Source: Streptomyces kanamyceticus
GTDB taxonomy: Bacteria > Actinomycetota > Actinomycetes > Streptomycetales > Streptomycetaceae
DNA length: 64,000 nt
Direction of reading: 5' to 3'
Assembly: GCF_008704495.1 (NCBI RefSeq)
Contig: NZ_CP023699.1
Span: 3,968,001-4,032,000 of the forward strand
Positions 8,182 to 15,992 of the stretch are shown here, one piece after another (position 1 is the stretch's first letter; every line of letters begins with the position of its first letter). Under the pieces are notes generated by a model. That model was not told where the DNA came from. It ran no database searches and was given only the letters and a program-made list of their open reading frames with translations. The translations under genes and the position numbers were made by a program.

Positions 8182-8823
8182 TCAGCACGCCGCCCGTCTC
8201 TCCCTGCGCATGGCGTACTCGCCCCCCACGGCGCGTCGCCGAGGAGACCGTGCCTCCTCCAACTCATGGGCCAGCCGCCGCAGTCCGCGATAGGCCGCCG
8301 CCCGTACCGCCGCGGGCCGCTTGCCGAGGACTCGCGCGGCCGCGGGGCCGTCGAGTCCCATCACCACACGCAACAGCACCGCCTCCCCCTGATCGGGCGG
8401 AAGCGTCGCGACGAGCCGCAGTACGCGCGCGGTGGAGAGCGACTCGAGGACCTGGGCGGCGGTGTCGTCCGTGCCGGGCAGTTCGAGCGCGTCCTGGGAG
8501 AGGAGCGAGGCGCGCGGCCTGCTCCTCTGGCGGCGCAGATGGTCGATGGCACGGTGGCGCGCGACAGTCGCGGCCCATCGGCGGAATTCTCCGCCGCCGC
8601 CGTGAAACCGGCCCAGATCGCGGACGATCTGCAGCCAGGCCTCGGACGCGACGTCCTCGGCGTCCTCGCGGACGAGGCCGCGCAGGTACCGGAGAAGACC
8701 CGGATGGACACAGCGATAAACCATGGCGAAAGCAGCCTCGTCCCCCGCACTGGCTGCCCCGAGGGCCCGCGTCAACTCCTCGTCGTTGCCCGCCGCACGG
8801 CGATGTTCCCCACCTTGCCCCAC
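8182..8823 (-). CDS. ECF-type sigma factor (213 aa)
   Basis: A complete ECF sigma factor. Region 2 (DGDE replaced by AGDEAAFAMVY; AEDVASEAWLQIVRDLGRF; RRWAATVARHRAIDHLRRQ) is followed by a linker (LSQDALELPGTDDTAAQVLE) and region 4 (LPPDQGEAVLLRVVMGLDGPAAARVLGKRPAAVRAAAYRGLRRL). Start GTG 8823 is preceded by AGGAGA. It is the closest relative in the window of the factor at 812-1465, sharing the ELPG-DT linker and the GLDGPA-ARVLGKRP motif, so the two probably arose by duplication. It is the first gene of a likely unit with the P-loop ATPase and the periplasmic-binding-like gene. No coupled small protein follows it, unlike its paralogue. Confidence 0.9.
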   Translation of the reverse strand: MGQGGEHRRAAGNDEELTRALGAASAGDEAAFAMVYRCVHPGLLRYLRGLVREDAEDVASEAWLQIVRDLGRFHGGGGEFRRWAATVARHRAIDHLRRQRSRPRASLLSQDALELPGTDDTAAQVLESLSTARVLRLVATLPPDQGEAVLLRVVMGLDGPAAARVLGKRPAAVRAAAYRGLRRLAHELEEARSPRRRAVGGEYAMRRERRAAC

Positions 8824-8955
8824 GCTCTCCTCTTAACTCCGCTGACACTGTCCACCGTGCCCGTGCCCTGCCCGCGCCCGCGGTCCCGCTCCGCGGCTCA
8901 CTCTGCCGCAGTCACCCAAAACAAAAGAAGACTCAATAAACCAGCGGCGGCTGCT

Positions 8956-9405
8956 TCACGCCGCGTGACGTACCCGTCCGGGCAACGTCAGATAGAAGGT
9001 CTGGAGCGAAGCTTCGGAACCTTCTATTCCGCCCTGCTCAAGACAATTGACGACCTTGCCCAAGGGGTTCCAAAACCGACCGTCCGGCATTCGGACACCG
9101 ACGGGCTGCCCGAAGAATTCCCGCTGCTCCCCGTCGAAGTCGACCCAGACGGCACCGGCACGGCGAACAAGGACTTCCCCGACATAGGCTCCAAGTCCGA
9201 ACAGTGTTCCCGCGATCTCGGCGCGCTCGCGGCGACCTTTGCGGAGCCCGTCGATAAGGAAGTCGACCACGCGCAGGCTGGCCACGGAGAAGTCGAGCGG
9301 CAGTCGATTCCGCATCGTCACATGCGCGACGAACCCCCGCGCCCGCCCGCGCATCTCCCCCGCTCTCGGCACCTGTCCTCCGCCGCCTCTTCCCCCACCG
9401 TCCAT
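8956..9405 (-). CDS. Conserved hypothetical protein (DUF6278-like, tentative)
   Basis: 149 residues from ATG 9405, with GGAG 6 bases upstream. A glycine-rich head (MDGGGRGGGGQ) precedes a compact soluble domain: SVASLRVVDFLIDGLRKGRRERAEIAGTLFGLGAYVGEVLVRRAGAVWVDFDGEQREFFGQPVGVRMPDGRFWNPLGKVVNCLEQG, ending in SLQTFYLTLPG. This pattern (helix, then G-x-YVGEV--R--G--W, then P-G-VRMPDGR-WNP--KV) is one I associate with small actinobacterial proteins of unknown function; the DUF number is from memory. It has no signal or membrane segment. Divergent from the MmpS-like gene. Confidence 0.75.
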   Translation of the reverse strand: MDGGGRGGGGQVPRAGEMRGRARGFVAHVTMRNRLPLDFSVASLRVVDFLIDGLRKGRRERAEIAGTLFGLGAYVGEVLVRRAGAVWVDFDGEQREFFGQPVGVRMPDGRFWNPLGKVVNCLEQGGIEGSEASLQTFYLTLPGRVRHAA

Positions 9406-9612
9406 GACTCCACCCCTCCGCTCCAGCAGCCACGAGGGTTCGCCACGCGCCCTCCCTCTACCAAGCGGAAGTCACCGCCGCACCGTGACGGCTCCGGACA
9501 TGCTCCTTCTCAGACGAGCCGCCAATCGACCTCCCGCTTCACCCATTAAGTCCGCTATCTTCCCGGCCTGGTGAACGGTGGTCGGGATGTTGTATAACCG
9601 GGCGGATTTATC

Positions 9613-9630
9613 GGGGCCGCCACCGGCCCC
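9613..9630 (+). promoter_or_regulatory. Stem-loop in the leader of the MmpS-like gene
   Basis: GGGGCCG-CCAC-CGGCCCC forms a perfect 7-bp stem 22 bases before the start codon and 9 bases before the likely ribosome site (CCTGGGG). It could attenuate or stabilise the message; no other evidence. Confidence 0.4.
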
Positions 9631-9651
9631 TGTCGCTCCTGGGGTGGGGAA

Positions 9652-10134
9652 ATGAAGAATGAGATCACGCACGAAATCGGGGAGACCGTCGTGCCGGAAA
9701 GCGAGATCGAGGGAAAGACGGTCGGCGAGATATCCAACCGGCGCGTCGTGTCCGTGGGCGCCGCGCTGATCGGCCTCTGCGCCGCGTTCATCACCTACGG
9801 CGTCCTCGACGAGGACGAACCGGAGCGGCAACGCCCCGTCCCCACCGCGTCGGTGACGTACCGCATCACGGGCTCGGGCGACGCCGGAGTCTCGTACGTG
9901 GCCGGGAGCGCGAAGGGCGCCGCCAGGGTGGAGGCCGGTGTCGAACTGCCCTGGCGCAAGACCGTCCGCGTGCCGCTCGGCGAGGACCCGGCCGTCAGCA
10001 TCCGGCTGGGCAAGGCGGGCGGGGAGGCGAGCTGCGCGCTCGCGATCAGCGGCGAACACAAGCGCAGGGCCACGGCGTTCGGCGCCTACGGACGGGCCAC
10101 GTGCTCGGCCGACCTACCGGCGAAGCGGCACTGA
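9652..10134 (+). CDS. MmpS-like single-pass membrane protein
   Basis: 160 residues. A charged cytoplasmic head (MKNEITHEIGETVVPESEIEGKTVGEISNRR) is followed by one membrane helix (VVSVGAALIGLCAAFITYGVL, about 32-52), an acidic or proline linker, and an exported beta-sandwich of about 90 residues. That domain matches the MmpS pattern of mycobacteria: ASVTYRITGSGDAGVSYVAG, ELPWRKTV, then C-A-L-A-I-SGEHK--AT-FGAYGRATC with two cysteines that could form a disulfide. MmpS proteins assist MmpL exporters. No MmpL is adjacent; the MMPL transporter at 23381-25891 is 13 kb away, so partnership is speculative. It is separated by only 4 bases from the convergent gene ending at 10139. Confidence 0.75.
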   Translation: MKNEITHEIGETVVPESEIEGKTVGEISNRRVVSVGAALIGLCAAFITYGVLDEDEPERQRPVPTASVTYRITGSGDAGVSYVAGSAKGAARVEAGVELPWRKTVRVPLGEDPAVSIRLGKAGGEASCALAISGEHKRRATAFGAYGRATCSADLPAKRH

Positions 10135-10138
10135 CGTC

Positions 10139-10726
10139 CTACCCACGCCCCCGCGCCCGCCGCGACACCACCGCCCGCAGCACCCTGCGCCCCTCCATGG
10201 ACACGTCCAGGGCCTGCCGCAGGCCGCCCGCCGGGCCCGCGCCGCGGTTGGCCAGGAGTTCCAGGATCCTTATCTGGCGGCGGAGTTCGGCCGCGACCAG
10301 CGGGGACATGCTGTCCGTGCGGCCCTCGCGGCGGGACCGTACCGAGCGGCCCGCGCCGTCCGGTGCGGTGTCCAGGATCCTGTGCACCTGGAGCGCGGCG
10401 ACGGAGCAGCCGTCGGCCCACTCCCGCACCTCGGCGCCGCCGTGCGCGCCGGGGACAGCGGGGACAGCGGGGACCGCGTCGAGCATGCGCCGGGCCAGCG
10501 CCACCGCCTCACCGGCCGCCCCGGGCGGCTGAGCCGCGGGAGCGAGCGCCTCCCGCGCAGCTGCCAGCGGCCCGCCCCAGTCGCCGCCGTCGGCGAGGCT
10601 CGCCCACAGCGGGCGCAGCAGGTCGTCGTCCGCGCCGAGTACCGGCACGCACCGGTCGAGGCAGGCGAGGCCGCTGGCCGCGAGGCCCCTCTCGTCGGCC
10701 TGCGCGATCAGCTCCACGAGGCTCAT
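10139..10726 (-). CDS. Conserved hypothetical protein, helical
   Basis: 195 residues from ATG 10726, chosen for the upstream GGGAGAC; an in-frame start 30 bases earlier lacks a ribosome site. Sequence begins MSLVELIAQADERGLAASGLACLDRC and is rich in alanine and leucine, with predicted helices throughout, no signal peptide, and no membrane span. A DxxR/RRQ-rich C-terminus (ELRRQIRILELLANRGAGPAGG) follows. I do not recognise the family. It sits between an MmpS-like gene (convergent) and another small unknown gene 71 bases upstream on the same strand, with which it may be transcribed. Confidence 0.7.
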   Translation of the reverse strand: MSLVELIAQADERGLAASGLACLDRCVPVLGADDDLLRPLWASLADGGDWGGPLAAAREALAPAAQPPGAAGEAVALARRMLDAVPAVPAVPGAHGGAEVREWADGCSVAALQVHRILDTAPDGAGRSVRSRREGRTDSMSPLVAAELRRQIRILELLANRGAGPAGGLRQALDVSMEGRRVLRAVVSRRARGRG

Positions 10727-10797
10727 GCTGTACGTCTCCCGTCCCGGACCCTGCACTGCCCCTTACTGCGTGCACTGCCCCGGTAACGTCACTGCCG

Positions 10798-11304
10798 TCA
10801 CTGCGGCACGACACCGAGCCGGTCGAGGAGGCGGAAGAAGAGCTCCTCCGCCGAGGGTTCGGCCTCCGCGTTCAGTACGTCGAGCAGGGGCCCCGTCCGC
10901 GCCGTACGGCCCGACTCGGCGGCCCAGGCCACCGCGCGTTCGGCGGCGTCGCGCGGTTCGAGGAAGTAGTCCTCGACGGTCAGCCCGTCGTCGCCGAGGT
11001 ATCCGGCCATCGCGCGGCGCGCCAGACAGGTGGTCCAGGCCCCGCTCTCCGGCGCCGACGCCTCGATGACGACGCAGTCGCTGTCCATCACGTATCCGAA
11101 GAGCGCGGGCGCGCCCGTCTCCAGGGCCAGCGTGTTCATGTTGCCGACGTCGCGCGTGCCGTCGCCGCCCGCGACCTCCCACACCTGCCAGCCGTCGTCC
11201 CGCTGCACCAGGAGGCTGAGCTCCTCGCGGACGCCCGCCACCGCCGAGAGCTCCGCGAGCGGCCGCTCGCTCCTGCCCACGACGTAGTACCCCCAGTAGC
11301 CCAT
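10798..11304 (-). CDS. Conserved hypothetical protein
   Basis: 168 residues from ATG 11304; a GGCGGGGGT stretch upstream serves as ribosome site. It starts MGYWGYYVVGRSERPLAELSAVAG and has mixed alpha/beta character (DDGWQVWEVAGG, FGYVMDSDCVVIEASAP, GDDGLTVEDYFLEPRDAAERAVAWAAESG), without a signal peptide or membrane helix. The MGYWGYYVVG opening is one I recall from small soluble Streptomyces proteins of unknown function. It probably shares a transcript with the downstream 195-residue gene. No catalytic motif is visible. Confidence 0.7.
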   Translation of the reverse strand: MGYWGYYVVGRSERPLAELSAVAGVREELSLLVQRDDGWQVWEVAGGDGTRDVGNMNTLALETGAPALFGYVMDSDCVVIEASAPESGAWTTCLARRAMAGYLGDDGLTVEDYFLEPRDAAERAVAWAAESGRTARTGPLLDVLNAEAEPSAEELFFRLLDRLGVVPQ

Positions 11305-11467
11305 CGCCGTACCCCCGCCGTGCTCCGTGCTGCCCCGTTCTGCCTTCTTCGGGCGAATACACCACATGCGTGGGCGAGTTCGCCACCAGAAAGGAGAAAC
11401 CAGAGAAGAAACCGAAGGGGCGAAGAAGGAGGGAAGAAGCAGGGAAGAGGGGGGAAGGGAAGATCGG

Positions 11468-12280
11468 TCAGCCCAGCGGAAGGCCGCCCGGCACCGCCCC
11501 CGGACCCGACCGCGCCTTCTCGTCCTGCATGCGCGTCAGACGGTGCACGAAGAGGATCGCGAGGACCGCGGCCACGACGTCGAGCGCGTCCGACACCATC
11601 ATCCCGGTGAGGGCCGAGTTGATCTTCTCGGGCTCCTCCGCATCCGAGTAGCGCTGCCCGGCGAGGCGGCCCGCCGTGATGCTCACCAGCCACAGCGCCC
11701 ACCAGGCGTTGATCAGCCAGGGCGTCTCCCGCTCGCCCGGTGCCTCCAGGCTCTTCGAGCGGTCACCGCTCGCGTCCCAGATGTCGATGGCGATCCGGCG
11801 CGGGAACCACAGGTTCACGACCGGCACGAACCAGCTGCCCACCGTCCAGCCGCGGGACTTGCTGTGGACGTGCGGGTCGAACACCTCCGCGTTCACGCGC
11901 ACGCGGTGGAACCAGACGAGGAAGACGACGCAGGTCGCGAGGAGCGCCACCAGCTGCAGTCCGCCGGCGCTGGCGTAGAGCGTGTCGGCGTGCTCGGCGT
12001 CCAGCTCGATGTCCTCGCCGTACTCCCCCGAGATCAGATCGTTCATCACGCCGCGCATCGCGGTGGCCGCCCACAGCGCGTACAGGTCGACGGCGATGAC
12101 GACGCCGAGCAGCGCCATGACCGCCCGGCCGAGCCCGACCGGCGAGCGCAGCCAGGTGGCAGGTCCGCTGCCGGGGCGCGCGGGCGGCGGCGCGGCCGCG
12201 TAGGCCGCCGCCGTGACGCAGCCGTCGCAGAGCCCCTCCGACGTCGTCGCCGTGTTCGACTGACATTCTTTGCACAGCAT
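11468..12280 (-). CDS. DUF4328 domain membrane protein with N-terminal zinc-ribbon-like motif
   Basis: 270 residues from ATG 12280 (GGGGGGTAG upstream). The first 20 residues carry two CxxC pairs (MLCKECQSNT-SEGLCDGC), a likely small metal-binding ribbon. After a proline linker come four membrane helices: VMALLGVVIAVDLYALWAA, LQLVALLATCVVFLVWF, TPWLINAWWALWLVSIT and DALDVVAAVLAILFVHRL. Between helices 2 and 3 lies the DUF4328 signature FHRVRVNAEVFDP-SRGWTVGSWFVPVVNLWFPRRIAIDIWDAS. Function is unknown. These proteins are frequent in Streptomyces, often in several copies. A monocistronic layout is likely. Confidence 0.85.
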   Translation of the reverse strand: MLCKECQSNTATTSEGLCDGCVTAAAYAAAPPPARPGSGPATWLRSPVGLGRAVMALLGVVIAVDLYALWAATAMRGVMNDLISGEYGEDIELDAEHADTLYASAGGLQLVALLATCVVFLVWFHRVRVNAEVFDPHVHSKSRGWTVGSWFVPVVNLWFPRRIAIDIWDASGDRSKSLEAPGERETPWLINAWWALWLVSITAGRLAGQRYSDAEEPEKINSALTGMMVSDALDVVAAVLAILFVHRLTRMQDEKARSGPGAVPGGLPLG

Positions 12281-12433
12281 GGCCGAGCTACCCCCCACGG
12301 GTTCACGGACTTGGTCCGGTGTTCGAAGGCCGCCCGCGTCCCTCCCCAGGGCGCGTACGACGGCCGACGGACCATACCTCACCGGGACAGACCCCACCGG
12401 GACAGACCGCCCCGATTCAGGCCCCTCGGCAGG

Positions 12434-14005
12434 TCAGCCCGTCTCGTCCGCCAGCTTCACGAAGTCGGCCCAGGACCGCCCCGGATCGCGCGGGTCCCAC
12501 AGCTTCTGCACCGTCGCCCGCAGCGGCATCCGGATGCCCCGCGCCACCTGCTCCTGGGTCTGCGAGCCCGCCAGGTCGCACCAGACGGCGAAGGTGCCGC
12601 CGAGGATCTGGCCGTCGTACTCCTTGCTCACCGGGCGCGTGCCGCGGAGCACCAGCGGGGTCCAGTTCTCGTAGATCCGCTGCCCGGTCGGGTAGCGGAA
12701 GGTGTTGGGCTGGCCGAGCACGTAGTAGAGGTACTCGTCGTTGTAGTTGAGGAGTTTCCGGCCCGCGCGCAGGTACTCGACGGGCTCGCGCGCGCCGATC
12801 TCCTTGCCCGTCCAGTACGCCACGTCGAGGTCGTCGGCGGCCTGCTCGGTCCCGCCCCGGAAGAACCCGTCGTTCCAGGCCGCCAGCTTCTTGTCGAACG
12901 GGCGCACGGCGTCGGCCCGGTCGTTGAGCCAGCCCGTCGCGAGGTCCTGCACCCGCCCGTCGGGGCCGTACTCCTCGCGGGCGGCGGCGGCCAGCTGCGG
13001 GTAGGAGGCCTCGGGGTCCTTGACCGTGAGGGCGCGGTACTCGTCGGCGCCGAGGTGCCAGTGCGCGCCGGGGAACAGCTCCGCGTACTCCTTCAGGAGA
13101 TCGTCGACGATCTCCGCCGCGCCCGGCTCGGAGATGTCGACGGCGCCGCGCGTGGCGATGCCCCGGGCGTCGCGGAGCTGGAGGGAGGGGTGCTGGCGGA
13201 TGACCGCGCCGAGGTGGCCCGGCGAGTCGATCTCCGGCACGACGGTGATGTGGCGGCTCTCGGCCAGTTTCACGATGCCGCGGACCTGCGCCTTGGTGAG
13301 GTGGTCCGAGGAGACGATCTCGGGGTGCGAATCGGACGCGACGCGGAACGCCTGGTCGTCGGAGAAGTGCAGCCCCAGCTGGTTGAACTTGAGGTCGCCG
13401 AGCTCCCGGATCCGGTCCTCGATCCACGCCACGTCGAAGTGCTTGCGGGCGATGTCCAGCATGAAGCCGCGCCGCGCCTTGGCCGGACGGTCCCGTACGA
13501 CGCCCTCGGGAGCGGTCCTCTCCCCGCGCACCTCCTGCTTCAGGGTCCGCGTCCCGTAGAAGACGCCCGCGTCCGTGGGGGCCGTGATCCGCACCCGGCG
13601 GTCCTTCACGGAGAGGGTGTACGACTCGGCTTCCTCCCCCGACGCGAGCGCCAGCTCCACGTCCCCCTGCCGGGGATCGCCCTGACCCGCGTACTTCAGC
13701 TTCAGCTCACCGGCGAGCAGGCGGCCCTCGTCGGCCAGGTCCTCATCGCGGACGACCACACGGCCCGAGTCCCCGGGACGCCAGCCGGGACCGCGCGCCG
13801 CCTCGTGCTCGCGCACGGCGGGGATGGTGTCGGGCGCCTTGGAGAGGGCGTAACTCCTGGCTGGGCTTGGCGAGGCGGCGGACTTCCCGTCCGAAGGGGG
13901 CGGATCCGCGGGCCCCCCGCCTTCATCGGGCCAGACGGCGACGGCGAGCACGACGGCCCCGGCGACGAGGGCACCCCCGGCGGCCACGACGGGCCCGCGC
14001 TTCAC
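12434..14005 (-). CDS. Beta-N-acetylhexosaminidase, GH20, exported
   Basis: 523 residues from GTG 14005 (GGGGTGAG upstream). The N-terminal signal or anchor is KRGPVVAAGGALVAGAVVLAVAVW. Residues about 50-180 form the GH20b accessory domain ending FYGTRTLKQEVR; the TIM barrel then runs RRGFMLDIARKHFDVAWIEDRIRELGDLKFNQLGLHFSDDQAFRV to the end. The catalytic Asp-Glu pair is HWHLGADEYRAL; TFAVWCDLAG near the C-terminus is the usual substrate-pocket Trp motif. The enzyme releases terminal GlcNAc/GalNAc, for example from chitin oligomers or peptidoglycan-derived sugars. A second GH20 gene lies at 18668-20698, on the other side of the sdh operon, and differs in having a carbohydrate-binding tail. 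Confidence 0.93.
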   Translation of the reverse strand: MKRGPVVAAGGALVAGAVVLAVAVWPDEGGGPADPPPSDGKSAASPSPARSYALSKAPDTIPAVREHEAARGPGWRPGDSGRVVVRDEDLADEGRLLAGELKLKYAGQGDPRQGDVELALASGEEAESYTLSVKDRRVRITAPTDAGVFYGTRTLKQEVRGERTAPEGVVRDRPAKARRGFMLDIARKHFDVAWIEDRIRELGDLKFNQLGLHFSDDQAFRVASDSHPEIVSSDHLTKAQVRGIVKLAESRHITVVPEIDSPGHLGAVIRQHPSLQLRDARGIATRGAVDISEPGAAEIVDDLLKEYAELFPGAHWHLGADEYRALTVKDPEASYPQLAAAAREEYGPDGRVQDLATGWLNDRADAVRPFDKKLAAWNDGFFRGGTEQAADDLDVAYWTGKEIGAREPVEYLRAGRKLLNYNDEYLYYVLGQPNTFRYPTGQRIYENWTPLVLRGTRPVSKEYDGQILGGTFAVWCDLAGSQTQEQVARGIRMPLRATVQKLWDPRDPGRSWADFVKLADETG

Positions 14006-14261
14006 AGCTCACCCCGCAGAACGGGACGAAAGGGTGGGCAAATGGAGGAAATCCGCCGCGAAGCGGCAGCACGAAACACCCCGTACGGCACCACACCACA
14101 TGTCAGACCCATGGATCCACGCTACGACGCACCCTCGCGAGAGACTCGTCCACACCACGATGCGAAACTCTCCCGTACGGGTGAAATTCGCTCATCCATC
14201 GGACGTCTGTCACCACGCCTCGCTAGCGTGGCGACCACCCCCGCACCGCACCGCCCCGCCC

Positions 14262-14927
14262 TTGCCGTCCCCTGCCCAGGAGCGCACGCTGCCCCCGCAC
14301 CGTTCCCCTAGTCCCACCGGCCGCGCCGCCCTGCAGCAACTGAACTCCGCCACACCGGACGCGGCCGAAGCCGCCCTGCTCACCTGCTGCGGCAGCGGGT
14401 ACTGGGCCCGCCAGGTCGCCGCCCACCGGCCCTACCCCGACCTGGACGCGCTCCTCGCCGCGGGCGACGAGGCGTCGTACGACCTGGCGCCCTCCGACCT
14501 CGCCGAGGCCCTGGCGAGCGAGCCCCTCGACCCCACGGTCCCGCAACAGGGATCGCACCCGCGCGCGCCCGTGGCCAGCAGGGGCCGCGGCACCTACACC
14601 GCCGTGCACACCGCGCTGCGCGCCGCCCACGCCGCGTACGAGAGCCGTTTCGGGCACTCCTTCGTGATCTGCCTCGACGACGCCGCGCCGAGCGAGGCCC
14701 TCGACCTGCTGCTCTCCGGCCTCCGGTCACGCCTCGGCAACGATCCTGAGGACGAGCGCGCCATCGCCGCCGAGGAGCTGCGCAGGCTCGCCCGCGGCCG
14801 GATCGCGCGGCTGACCATGGCCCCGGCCAGTCATGACACGGACACCACGCACGAGAGGGCCGCGGGACACGCCGCCCGCGAAACCCGCCCGCGGCCGCGT
14901 CCCGATAGCCCGTACGTGCCTGTTTGA
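14262..14927 (+). CDS. 2-oxo-4-hydroxy-4-carboxy-5-ureidoimidazoline (OHCU) decarboxylase
   Basis: The core (ALQQLNSATPDAAEAALLTCCGSGYWARQVAAHRPYPDLDALL, then YTAVHTALRAAHAAYESRFGHSFVICLDDAAPSEALDLLLSGLRSRLGNDPEDERAIAAEELRRLARGRI) matches OHCU decarboxylase, which makes S-allantoin in urate breakdown. The catalytic His is in VAAHRPYPD and the RFGH-FVIC block is intact. The start is unclear: the frame is open back to 14034. TTG 14262 is in frame. CTG 14289 has a perfect AGGAG 6 bases upstream. GTG 14228 is out of frame. No other urate gene is adjacent. A C-terminal 30-residue tail is disordered. The stop lies inside a 12-bp direct repeat. Confidence 0.82.
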   Translation: MPSPAQERTLPPHRSPSPTGRAALQQLNSATPDAAEAALLTCCGSGYWARQVAAHRPYPDLDALLAAGDEASYDLAPSDLAEALASEPLDPTVPQQGSHPRAPVASRGRGTYTAVHTALRAAHAAYESRFGHSFVICLDDAAPSEALDLLLSGLRSRLGNDPEDERAIAAEELRRLARGRIARLTMAPASHDTDTTHERAAGHAARETRPRPRPDSPYVPV

Positions 14928-14940
14928 TTGCCTGTTTGAT
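14917..14940. repeat. Perfect 12-bp tandem repeat at gene end
   Basis: TGCCTGTTTGAT occurs twice head-to-tail. The first copy contains the stop codon of the OHCU decarboxylase gene; the second lies in the sdh promoter region. It is AT-richer than its surroundings. Confidence 0.7.
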
Positions 14941-15095
14941 CACACCGGCGGACCCGGGGCAGGTACACCGACAACTCGTCGATACGATGACGAGCGGCCG
15001 GTGGACCGTACCCGGCCGGGCTCGTCCGACAAACTGTGTCTCATCGGCAAAAAGATGGCGGCCGGCCCCAATCCCCGCTCCCGGAGGGTTCTTCC

Positions 15096-15476
15096 GTGCC
15101 GGCTGGAACGCTGTACCGCGGCCGGGAAGGCATGTGGTCATGGGTGGCTCACCGAGTCACCGGTGTCCTCATTTTCTTCTTCCTGTTCGTGCATGTCCTC
15201 GACACCGCTCTCGTCCGCGTCTCTCCGGAGGCGTACGACGACGTCGTGGCTACCTACAAGACGCCGATCGTCGCTCTCCTTGAGTACGGCCTGGTCGCCG
15301 CCATCCTCTTCCACGCGCTCAACGGCCTGCGCGTCATCGCCGTGGACTTCTGGTCGAAGGGTCCCCGCTTCCAGAAGCAGATGCTCTGGACCGTCGTCGG
15401 CATCTGGCTCGTCCTGATGGTCGGGGCGCTCTACCCCGTCCTCGGCCACGCCGTCCGCGAAGTCTTCGGGAGCTGA
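15096..15476 (+). CDS. sdhC: Succinate dehydrogenase cytochrome b556 subunit
   Basis: 126 residues, the usual size, from GTG 15096 with GGAGGG 8 bases upstream. An upstream in-frame start lacks such a site. After PAGTLYRGREGMWSWVAHRVTG come three membrane helices (VLIFFFLFVHVLDTALV; VALLEYGLVAAILFHALNGLRVIAVDF; MLWTVVGIWLVLMVGALYPVL). The conserved His residues of HRVTG, FVHV and FHALNGLR include likely haem ligands. Membrane anchor of complex II, which passes electrons from the iron-sulfur subunit to menaquinone. First gene of sdhCDAB; 8 bases separate it from sdhD. Confidence 0.95.
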   Translation: MPAGTLYRGREGMWSWVAHRVTGVLIFFFLFVHVLDTALVRVSPEAYDDVVATYKTPIVALLEYGLVAAILFHALNGLRVIAVDFWSKGPRFQKQMLWTVVGIWLVLMVGALYPVLGHAVREVFGS

Positions 15477-15484
15477 CGCCAGAA

Positions 15485-15976
15485 ATGTCCGACACCACGC
15501 TTGAGAAGTCCGGAACGTCCGGGGTCGGCCCCGTCGAGGGCGTCTCGCTCTACGACGCCGACAACCCGGCCCCGGTCATCGAGGCCCCGCGCAAGCGGAC
15601 CTCCAAGACCCCGCGCTCGACCCGCGGCAACTTCGAGATGGCCGCATGGCTCTTCATGCGCCTGTCCGGCGTCGTCCTGGTCGTCCTCGTCCTCGGCCAC
15701 CTGCTGATCCAGCTGGTGCTCGACGGCGGTGTCTCGAAGATCGGCTTCGCGTTCGTCGCGGGTCGCTGGGCCTCGCCGTTCTGGCAGGTCTGGGACCTGC
15801 TGATGCTGTGGCTCGCGATGCTGCACGGCGCGAACGGCCTGCGCACGGTCATCAACGACTACGCGGAGCGCGCGAACACGCGCCTGTGGCTCAAGGGCCT
15901 GCTGTACACCGCCACGGTGTTCACCATCCTTCTGGGCACGCTGGTGATCTTCACCTTCGACCCGAACATCCGCTAA
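15485..15976 (+). CDS. sdhD: Succinate dehydrogenase hydrophobic membrane anchor subunit
   Basis: 163 residues. A hydrophilic 45-residue head (SDTTLEKSGTSG...RTSKTPRSTRGN) precedes three membrane helices: FEMAAWLFMRLSGVVLVVLVLGHLLIQLVL, WQVWDLLMLWLAMLHGANGLRTVI and WLKGLLYTATVFTILLGTLVIFTF. The GHLLIQ and LHGANGLRTV blocks are the SdhD-type haem and quinone region. ATG 15485 follows the sdhC stop by 8 bases. Pairs with SdhC to bind haem and quinone in the membrane. Confidence 0.95.
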   Translation: MSDTTLEKSGTSGVGPVEGVSLYDADNPAPVIEAPRKRTSKTPRSTRGNFEMAAWLFMRLSGVVLVVLVLGHLLIQLVLDGGVSKIGFAFVAGRWASPFWQVWDLLMLWLAMLHGANGLRTVINDYAERANTRLWLKGLLYTATVFTILLGTLVIFTFDPNIR

Positions 15977-15992
15977 AGCCGAGGCGACTTCA

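Noticed and set aside
4160..8293. 1377-codon open frame on the plus strand
   Set aside because: Shadow of the binding-protein and ATPase genes, which have Walker motifs, ribosome sites and sensible starts on the other strand.
11327..14311. 994-codon plus-strand open frame
   Set aside because: Shadow across the DUF4328 and GH20 genes. Its last codons coincide with GTG 14228, which was considered for the OHCU gene but is out of frame.
14228..14311. GTG 14228 as start of the OHCU decarboxylase
   Set aside because: Reads only 27 codons before a stop at 14309-14311 and is one base out of frame with the conserved core.
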